From REEB481 sp964586595 (lineage in GTDB: Bacteria > Bacteroidota > Bacteroidia > NS11-12g > UBA955): 64,000 bases of DNA. Shown in pieces: positions 58,377 to 64,000 of this stretch. Position 1 is the stretch's first letter. Every line of letters starts with the position of its first letter. Where the stretch lies: positions 53,960 to 117,959 of the forward strand of contig CAZPHB010000007.1 in NCBI GenBank assembly GCA_964586595.1, given 5' to 3'. The position numbers and the translations under genes were made by a program. The notes under the pieces were generated by a model. That model saw only the letters and a list, made by a program, of their open reading frames with translations. It was not told the DNA's origin and ran no database searches.

Positions 58377-61300
58377 CAGGGTGTTTTACCCAAACGCCAT
58401 AAACCGGCTACATCGTTGCTGCGTGTAACGAGAATCAAGGGGCCTCGGCTGCTGTTCAGCAAGACGCTTTTCCGCGTATTTCCCGCTGCGCGGAATCCGG
58501 ATTCGGCATCGCGCAACGGCTTCCATTGCCTTTGTCCCAGATTCAGCAATACCAAACCATTCAAGGCATCATCGTTGCCCCATTCCGCCTTGTTGCCGGT
58601 ATTGTTTCCGTTCAGCAACACATCCGGCTTGCCGTCGCCATTGACATCCGCCGTGGCAATGCCGTTCACGCAACCGGCTTGTGCCAGCAAGGGCATGGCC
58701 TGCATGGTGAAGCTGCCGCCTTCATTCCAAAAAATGCAGGAACGGAAATTCCCGGCCTGCCGCTGATAGGCGGTTCCAACCTGAGTGCCGAACATGCTGT
58801 TCACGGTTTGGTTTGCGTAATCGCCGTAGCGCAGGTAATTTTTTCGCATGAAGCCTACCATCTGCGCGGCCATTTCGTCGTAGGCATGCCAGGGCGTGCT
58901 TTGTCCCTGCACGTAATAGCTGCATACCGCATCCAGCCTGCCGTTGTTGTCGAAATCGCCGGCCACAATACTCGCCGGCTGATTGGCTTCCGGGCGCACA
59001 ATGCTGTTCATGCCCTGATTGCCCAGCAGCAGCTCCAGATCGCCATCGCCGTCCAGGTCGGCGGCGTGCACCGTATTCCACCAGCCACCTCCGGAATTCA
59101 GTCCCTGTTCAGCGCTGCGATTTTTCAAGCTGCCGCCCATGTTCTGCCAGATCTGAACAGGCATCCATTCACCACATATAACCAGGTCGGCCTTTTGATC
59201 TTTCGTTACATCGGCAAACACGGCATCGGCAATGATGCCCGCTTGTTCCAGTCCGGGTGCCAACAGGGAGGTAGCCTCGGAAAAAGTGCCGCCATTGTTG
59301 CGCAACAGGTAGCTGCGCGCGGGCATGGGATAACGGTCGGGCATCACGGCGCCGCCGAGGAACAAATCCAAGTCGCCATCGCCATCTACGTCGGCGGCTT
59401 TCACGCAGTTTTTCGGCGTTTTCAGCACAGGAATCCGACTGCTGCCATCGCTGAAGTTCCCTTTCCCGTCGTTCAGATACAGATGATCCTGATAGTTGTC
59501 GCTGCCGTCAGGGAACTCATTGGAACCCGAGCACACGTACAAATCCATATCGCGGTCGCCATCAGCATCGAAGAACACAGCTCCGGTCTGTTCGGAAGTG
59601 GCATGGCTTTTCCAGGGTCCGGATTTGGCCGTGAAGCCTCCGGCAGCTGTTCCCAGAAACAACTGAGCGCCGCTGCTTCCTGCGCCATTGCCGAGGAACA
59701 CATCTTCAAAACCATCTCCATTGACATCAGCGGCAGCCAGTGCCGGTCCGCGCGTACTCTGCCTTCTTGGAATCAGCGGTTCAAATTTGAAATCAATAAA
59801 GTCGGTTTTTTCGCTGTGGCGGAAGTTCAATCCGGATGCTGCGCCTATTTCCTCAATATTTAGGGTTTTACTCAGGGCAAACAGGTTTCCTGTGGCCTTT
59901 TGGGTGGCCTGTTGTTCGTCGAGGGTGAGCAGCTGATTGGCGTTCACGGCACTGAGTTCCTGCATCTGACCGCTGGGCCAGATGACGGTGAGTTTGTTCA
60001 CCTTGTTCAGCGCGCCGAGTCCAAAATGAAGCACCGGCTCGCTGCTGCTCTGAAACCCGTGGCTCAAGGTAAGCTCACGGTACATCTTTCCGCTGTCGGT
60101 TTCAGCCAAAACCTTACAACCCAGACCCAGGCGATTGCTCTGCCTGCCCCGGAATTGAATACGCAGAAAGTGGTCTTTCTTCGCATCGGCATTGTTTCGG
60201 TACACCGAAGGCGGATCGGCGAGGTTGTTCACCACCAGATCCAGGTCGCCATCGTTGTCGAGGTCGGCGTAGGCTGCACCATTGCTGAAGCCTTCAAAAT
60301 CCAGTCCCCAAGCGGATGACACATCTTCAAACTGCACACCGTTCTTGTTGCGGAAGGCAAAGTTCTTCAGCTTCTTGTAAGGCATCTCATTGGCGAACTT
60401 CAGGTAATAGCCTTCCTTGAAGCCTTTGTAGTTGTCCATGTTCAGCTTACGAAACTGTTCCACCTTGTAGTTGATGTAATCCAGGTCGTTGTAGTCGCGG
60501 TAGTAGCCATTGCTGATGAACAGGTCGTTCTTGCCGTCGTTGTCGTAATCGGCCAACAGCGGACTCCAGCTCCAATCGGTTTCGGCAACACCTGCCAGAC
60601 AAGCCACATCGCTGAAGCTGCCGTTGCCGTTGTTGATCTGCAGGGTATTGCGCATGAACTGCTCGCCGTAGCCGTTGGCCACGCGCATGCTGTAGCGGTC
60701 CCAGTTGAGCGGGCCCACCTGGGTTTTCTTGCGGTAATTGTCGGGCGGAAGCATGTCCACGGTGACCACATCGGGCAGGGCATCGTTGTTCACATCGCCG
60801 AGGTCGTTGCCCATGCTGTAGAACGACGTATGCCTAAACCAGCTGCGGCACACGTCTTCAAAGCTGCCATTGCCCTTGTTCTTCCATACAAAATCGGGGT
60901 ATTCGTAGTCGTTGCTCACGTATAAATCCTGCAAGCCATCCTGATCCAAATCGGCGGCAGAAACAGCCAGACCGAAGCTGTAACTGGACACGCCGGCTTT
61001 TTTGGTGATGTTTTTAAACCCCTTGCCGGTATTTTCCCAAAGGCTGTTGGTGAAGGTATCGTTGTAATTGTCTTCGCGGCGGTAAGGCTTGTCCATGTTG
61101 ATGGCCCAGTTAAACGGGTGGTTGGCCACGTAGAGGTCAAGGTCGCCGTCGTTTTCCATGTCGAAGAAGGTGCCGTGGCTGGAGTATTCCAGGCCGTTCA
61201 GCCCGAGGGCTTCCGACTGTTCGGTGAAGGTTCCGTCGCCCTTGTTGATGAACAGCAGGTTGCGGAGTTCCGAAGCTTTAATGTTCACGGGCATCTGGTT

Positions 61301-61705
61301 GGCGCTGCGGCATACATAGATGTCCAGAAATCCGTCGTTGTTCACATCGGTCATGCTCGTGCCTGTGCACCATCCGGGAGTGCTGATGCCCGAAGTGGCG
61401 GTCACATCTTTGAACTTGAAATCGCCCTGGTTGAGGTACAGTTTGCAGCCGCCCTGGTTTCCGGTGAAGAAGAGGTCGCAGCGGCCGTCGTTGTTCACAT
61501 CACCGGCGGCCACGCCGCCACCATTAAACAAATATTGGTCGAGGAAGATGTGCACCGAATCGCTGAAGTTCAGTTGGTTGCTGAAGGTAATACCGGTTTG
61601 TTCGGCACTCATGGCCGTGAACAGCACGGGCCCATTTTCTTCGGATTTCTTTCCGGAGCAGCCGGCCAGCAGTCCGATGAGCGCCAGGTAACAGAAACGT
61701 CGCAT
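58376..61705 (-). CDS. CRTAC1/ASPIC-UnbV FG-GAP lipoprotein
   Basis: 1109 residues. Lipobox LLAGC (Cys16). Many FG-GAP/VCBS blades with calcium loops (GDVNNDGRCDLFF, DVNNDGFLDIYV, DLDQDGLQDLYV, DYDNDGKNDLFI, DLDNDGDLDLVV, DVDGDGDLDLFL) form two beta-propellers, separated by an ASPIC/UnbV domain near residues 540-600 (LTLSHGFQSSSEPVLHFGLG, LTVIWPSGQMQEL). Large surface lipoproteins of this kind are common in Bacteroidota; ligand unknown. TATTTTTG at 61713-61720 lies 7 nt before the ATG. First gene of an operon with the DCC protein. Confidence 0.88.
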   Translation of the reverse strand: MRRFCYLALIGLLAGCSGKKSEENGPVLFTAMSAEQTGITFSNQLNFSDSVHIFLDQYLFNGGGVAAGDVNNDGRCDLFFTGNQGGCKLYLNQGDFKFKDVTATSGISTPGWCTGTSMTDVNNDGFLDIYVCRSANQMPVNIKASELRNLLFINKGDGTFTEQSEALGLNGLEYSSHGTFFDMENDGDLDLYVANHPFNWAINMDKPYRREDNYNDTFTNSLWENTGKGFKNITKKAGVSSYSFGLAVSAADLDQDGLQDLYVSNDYEYPDFVWKNKGNGSFEDVCRSWFRHTSFYSMGNDLGDVNNDALPDVVTVDMLPPDNYRKKTQVGPLNWDRYSMRVANGYGEQFMRNTLQINNGNGSFSDVACLAGVAETDWSWSPLLADYDNDGKNDLFISNGYYRDYNDLDYINYKVEQFRKLNMDNYKGFKEGYYLKFANEMPYKKLKNFAFRNKNGVQFEDVSSAWGLDFEGFSNGAAYADLDNDGDLDLVVNNLADPPSVYRNNADAKKDHFLRIQFRGRQSNRLGLGCKVLAETDSGKMYRELTLSHGFQSSSEPVLHFGLGALNKVNKLTVIWPSGQMQELSAVNANQLLTLDEQQATQKATGNLFALSKTLNIEEIGAASGLNFRHSEKTDFIDFKFEPLIPRRQSTRGPALAAADVNGDGFEDVFLGNGAGSSGAQLFLGTAAGGFTAKSGPWKSHATSEQTGAVFFDADGDRDMDLYVCSGSNEFPDGSDNYQDHLYLNDGKGNFSDGSSRIPVLKTPKNCVKAADVDGDGDLDLFLGGAVMPDRYPMPARSYLLRNNGGTFSEATSLLAPGLEQAGIIADAVFADVTKDQKADLVICGEWMPVQIWQNMGGSLKNRSAEQGLNSGGGWWNTVHAADLDGDGDLELLLGNQGMNSIVRPEANQPASIVAGDFDNNGRLDAVCSYYVQGQSTPWHAYDEMAAQMVGFMRKNYLRYGDYANQTVNSMFGTQVGTAYQRQAGNFRSCIFWNEGGSFTMQAMPLLAQAGCVNGIATADVNGDGKPDVLLNGNNTGNKAEWGNDDALNGLVLLNLGQRQWKPLRDAESGFRAAGNTRKSVLLNSSRGPLILVTRSNDVAGLWRLGKTP

Positions 61706-61712
61706 TTGAGGT

Positions 61713-61720
61713 CAAAAATA
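61713..61720 (-). promoter_or_regulatory. -7 element TATTTTTG for the CRTAC1-DCC operon
   Basis: Exact TAnnTTTG on the minus strand, 7 nt before the ATG at 61705. Its -33 region would fall at the edge of the repeat array. Confidence 0.5.
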
Positions 61721-61764
61721 GTTTAATATGAGCGTTCGTTGAACGGTGGCTGAGCGAAGCCTGT

Positions 61765-61882
61765 CATGGTGCCTGTCCCTCCATTCGACTTCGCTCATGG
61801 CAAGCTCCCCGGGATGACAATGTCTGCCATGGTGCCTGTCCCTCCATTCGACTTCGCTCATGGCAAGCTCCCCGGGATGACA
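61765..61882. repeat. 63-bp tandem repeat (at least two copies) running into an assembly gap
   Basis: A 63-bp unit beginning CATGGTGCCTGTCCCTCCAT starts at 61765 and repeats identically at 61828; the second copy is cut at 61882 by the N run. On the minus strand it reads TGTCATCCCGGGGAGCTTGC and then GAGCGAAGTCGAATGGAGGG, a wording typical of dispersed non-coding repeats in Bacteroidota. 63 is a multiple of three, so frames stay open through it, but they encode a 21-residue repetition of no known type. Intergenic region 61706-62065 holds only this, the gap and two promoters. Confidence 0.85.
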
Positions 61883-61982
61883 NNNNNNNNNNNNNNNNNN
61901 NNNNNNNNNNNNNNNNNNNNNNNNNNNNNNNNNNNNNNNNNNNNNNNNNNNNNNNNNNNNNNNNNNNNNNNNNNNNNNNNNN
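61883..61982. other. Assembly gap (100 N)
   Basis: Exactly 100 N directly following the tandem repeat, which probably caused the assembler to stop. More copies are likely hidden. Confidence 0.95.
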
Positions 61983-62038
61983 CGAACCACGAACTACATC
62001 CAACCAAACTTTCCTGCACAAGTCCCTCTCCCCGATTG

Positions 62039-62046
62039 TAAATTTG
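62039..62046 (+). promoter_or_regulatory. -7 element TAAATTTG for the PurF-like gene
   Basis: Exact TAnnTTTG match, 19 nt before the ATG at 62066. No clean -33 element within the short sequence after the gap. Confidence 0.45.
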
Positions 62047-62065
62047 CCACCGCTCCGGCATCCCA

Positions 62066-63979
62066 ATGAGCGATTCCATCAAACACGAATGCGGCGTGGC
62101 GTTTATCCGCCTCCGCAAGCCTCTGGACTTCTACCGCGAAAAATACGGAACGCCCTTGTACGGCCTCAAGAAGCTGCAGTTTCTCATGGCTAAGCAACTC
62201 AACCGGGGGCAGGACGGTGCCGGGATTGGGGTCATCAAACTGAATCCGGATTACGGCAACCGCTACATCGCGCGCAAGCGCAGCAATGCATCCAATGCCG
62301 TAGCCGATATTTTTAATGATGTGCGCAAAGCCTGGGATCAGCTGAGTCCGGAAGCGCAAGAAAATACCGACCTGCTGCGCCGCGAGTTTGCCTTCGGCGG
62401 GGAACTGCTGCTGGGCCACCTGCGCTACGGAACCCACGGCGGTAACAGCCTGGAGAATATTCATCCCTTCCTGCGCCAGAACAACTGGATGTGCCGCAAC
62501 CTGGTGGCCGCCGGCAACTACAACCTCACCAACGTGGATGAACTGTTTCAGAAACTGGTGGAACTGGGACAGCAGCCGAAGGAACAAAGCGACAACGTGA
62601 CCATGCTCGAAAAAATCGGGCATTTTATTGATGAAGAGAACCAGCGCATCTTCGACCACTACAAGGAACAAGGGCTGAGCAACCTCGAAATCACCGAGCG
62701 CATCAAGCAGGAAATGGATCTGGAACGCATCCTGAAGCGCTCGTTCCGCGACCTGGACGGCGGCTACAACATGGCCGGCATGATTGGCCACGGCGATGCG
62801 TACATCATCCGCGACCCGAACGGCATCCGTCCGAGTTACTGGTACGCCGACGAAGAAATCCTGGTGGCTGCCAGCGAACGCGCGGCCATCATGACCTGCT
62901 TCAACCTGAGCACCGAACAGGTGCAGGAACTGGGCCCGGGCAATGCACTCATCATCAAACATACCGGCGATTTCCGAGAGGTGAACATCCTCCCGCCGGG
63001 GGAGCGTAAATCCTGCTCCTTTGAACGTATTTATTTCAGCCGCGGCAATGATCCTGAAATCTATAGTGAACGCAAGAAACTGGGCGAGCTACTGGCTGAA
63101 CCCATCCTGGAAAAAATCGGCTACGACGTAAACAATACCGTGTTCAGCTATGTGCCGAATACGGCTGCCACGGCCTTCTACGGTCTGGTGGACGGCGTGA
63201 ATGCATACGTGCACCGCACGCAGCAGGAAGTGTTGCAGAAGGTGATGGAAGGCGAAGGACTGAACAACGACCCCGGCCTGAAGCAGCGCCTGGATGAGGT
63301 GATGCACTGGGTGCTGCGCCGCGAGAAAATCCTGATCAAGGACGGCAAGATGCGCACCTTCATCACCAACGACAACGACCGCGCCGACCTGGTGGGGCAT
63401 GTGTACGACGTGACTTACGGGGTGGTGCGGCCACATACGGATACGCTGGTGATTGTGGACGACAGCATTGTGCGGGGCACCACGCTGCGCAACAGCATCC
63501 TCCGCATCCTGGACCGCCTGCAGCCGAAGAAGATCGTGATGGTTTCTTCGGCGCCGCAGATCCGTTACCCGGATTGTTACGGTATTGACATGAGCAAGCT
63601 GGCAGATTTCGTGGCGTTTCAGGCGGCGATTGCGCTGCGCAGGGAACGAGGGGAAGACGTCATTCTGGAACAAGCCCACGAACATGTTTTGGCCGAACTG
63701 CAGAAGCCGGCAACGGAGCAGCGCAACGTGGTGAAGGACATCTACGCCGGCCTGAGCAATGAAGACATATCAAAAAAGGTGGCGGAAATTGTGGTTGCTG
63801 AAGAAATCAATGCCGAAGTAGAAATTGTGTATCAGACGGTAGAGAACCTGCACCAGGCCAGCCCGGAACACCGCGGCGACTGGTATTTCACCGGCGATTA
63901 CCCGACACCCGGCGGCAATAAAGTGGCCAACCGCAGTTTGTTGTATTACCTGGAAGGGGTGAATAAGCGGGCGTATTAA
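62066..63979 (+). CDS. purF: Amidophosphoribosyltransferase, long PurF-like form
   Basis: Transfers the amide nitrogen of glutamine to PRPP, first step of purine synthesis. 637 residues against ~500 for ordinary PurF. Glutaminase domain: Cys9 in KHECGVAFIRL is the nucleophile after removal of an eight-residue propeptide; RGQDGAGIGV, LLGHLRYGTHGG, AAGNYNLTNVDEL and DPNGIRPSYWYADEE follow. Phosphoribosyltransferase domain: VIVDDSIVRGTTLRNSILRI is the PRPP loop (~461-472). Insertions of about 130 residues lie in both domains and at the C-terminus (DWYFTGDYPTPGGNKVANRS). Long forms like this occur in Bacteroidota beside a standard PurF, so this could be a paralogue with a different role. Confidence 0.85.
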   Translation: MSDSIKHECGVAFIRLRKPLDFYREKYGTPLYGLKKLQFLMAKQLNRGQDGAGIGVIKLNPDYGNRYIARKRSNASNAVADIFNDVRKAWDQLSPEAQENTDLLRREFAFGGELLLGHLRYGTHGGNSLENIHPFLRQNNWMCRNLVAAGNYNLTNVDELFQKLVELGQQPKEQSDNVTMLEKIGHFIDEENQRIFDHYKEQGLSNLEITERIKQEMDLERILKRSFRDLDGGYNMAGMIGHGDAYIIRDPNGIRPSYWYADEEILVAASERAAIMTCFNLSTEQVQELGPGNALIIKHTGDFREVNILPPGERKSCSFERIYFSRGNDPEIYSERKKLGELLAEPILEKIGYDVNNTVFSYVPNTAATAFYGLVDGVNAYVHRTQQEVLQKVMEGEGLNNDPGLKQRLDEVMHWVLRREKILIKDGKMRTFITNDNDRADLVGHVYDVTYGVVRPHTDTLVIVDDSIVRGTTLRNSILRILDRLQPKKIVMVSSAPQIRYPDCYGIDMSKLADFVAFQAAIALRRERGEDVILEQAHEHVLAELQKPATEQRNVVKDIYAGLSNEDISKKVAEIVVAEEINAEVEIVYQTVENLHQASPEHRGDWYFTGDYPTPGGNKVANRSLLYYLEGVNKRAY

Positions 63980-63985
63980 ACGCAA

Positions 63986-64000
63986 TTGTCATCCTGAGTT
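63986..64000 (+). repeat. Start of a dispersed repeat at the window edge
   Basis: TTGTCATCCTGAGTT, beginning 7 nt after the purF-like stop, shares TGTCATCC with the minus-strand reading of the tandem repeat at 61765-61882. It is cut by the window end. Confidence 0.4.

Noticed and set aside
58526..59863. Long open frame (445 codons) antisense to the ASPIC/UnbV gene; similar ones at 48866-50008 and 43244-44491
   Set aside because: They lie fully opposite conserved genes in a moderately GC-rich genome, encode His/Val/Gln-rich nonsense and match no family.
61765..61882. CRISPR array
   Set aside because: The 63-bp units are directly adjacent and identical with no variable spacers, and no cas genes occur in the window.
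61712..61990. Open frame with 21-residue repeats across the tandem array
   Set aside because: The openness follows from the 63-bp period being a multiple of three; the sequence is intergenic and runs into N.

Overview
The window is a chromosomal piece of a Bacteroidota (Bacteroidetes) genome, most likely from a draft or metagenome assembly. Evidence for the phylum: four proteins end in a type IX secretion (T9SS type A) sorting domain; FG-GAP/ASPIC-UnbV lipoproteins, a FadL-like porin, a TM2-domain protein, DUF4783 beside nadC, a class II ribonucleotide reductase and a GGGP-synthase-like PcrB are all typical; and many genes carry the Bacteroidota promoter element TAnnTTTG instead of a Shine-Dalgarno sequence. 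Three runs of exactly 100 N (40833-40932, 54277-54376, 61883-61982) are scaffold gaps of unknown true size, so two genes are incomplete internally and one repeat array is cut.

Layout. 1-4166: the end of an ornithine aminotransferase gene runs off the left edge, followed by a small RelE/ParE-type toxin-antitoxin pair and two overlapping lipoprotein genes of unknown function. 4195-9476: the rimP-nusA-infB translation/transcription operon, with a terminator-like hairpin in its leader and a perfect hairpin between nusA and infB; a META-domain lipoprotein gene is fused to its end by a TGATG overlap. 9506-16404: sugar-nucleotide genes (GDP-mannose and Kdo precursors), recQ, an orphan ECF sigma factor, a GNAT acetyltransferase and an RmlD-like reductase. 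16460-19128: rpsO and pnp, each closed by a strong terminator. 19175-29524: a VWA membrane protein, a secreted protein, a YjjG-like HAD phosphatase, nadC, two divergent Omp28-like CxxC proteins, and a FadL-like porin with a Gly/Tyr/Trp-rich lipoprotein.

29555-41054: proS, a GCS2-type carboxylate-amine ligase, then a block of exported redox and phosphate proteins (di-heme cytochrome c peroxidase, PhoX-like protein, c-heme FG-GAP lipoprotein), a nitroreductase-EamA operon and a TM2-domain gene. 41159-54200: an ALDH7-PagL-SDR operon, a large T9SS protein, a second EamA transporter, nrdJ, GGGP synthase and an FAH-family enzyme. 54202-63979: a phosphoglucose/phosphomannose isomerase broken by a gap, a universal stress protein followed by a lipoprotein frame with no usable start codon, rluD, an operon of an ASPIC/UnbV lipoprotein, a DCC thiol-redox protein and an unknown lipoprotein, then a 63-bp tandem repeat and a long PurF-like amidophosphoribosyltransferase.

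Most genes are housekeeping or envelope genes. I saw no tRNA, rRNA, CRISPR array, insertion sequence or phage gene. The least ordinary signals are: a recurring arrangement in which TAnnTTTG lies only 4-9 nt before the start codon, implying leaderless or nearly leaderless mRNAs; the two hairpins in the nusA operon; the paired Omp28-like redox proteins; the unknown lipoprotein pair; and the repeat array at the third gap, whose leading bases recur in opposite orientation at the end of the window.
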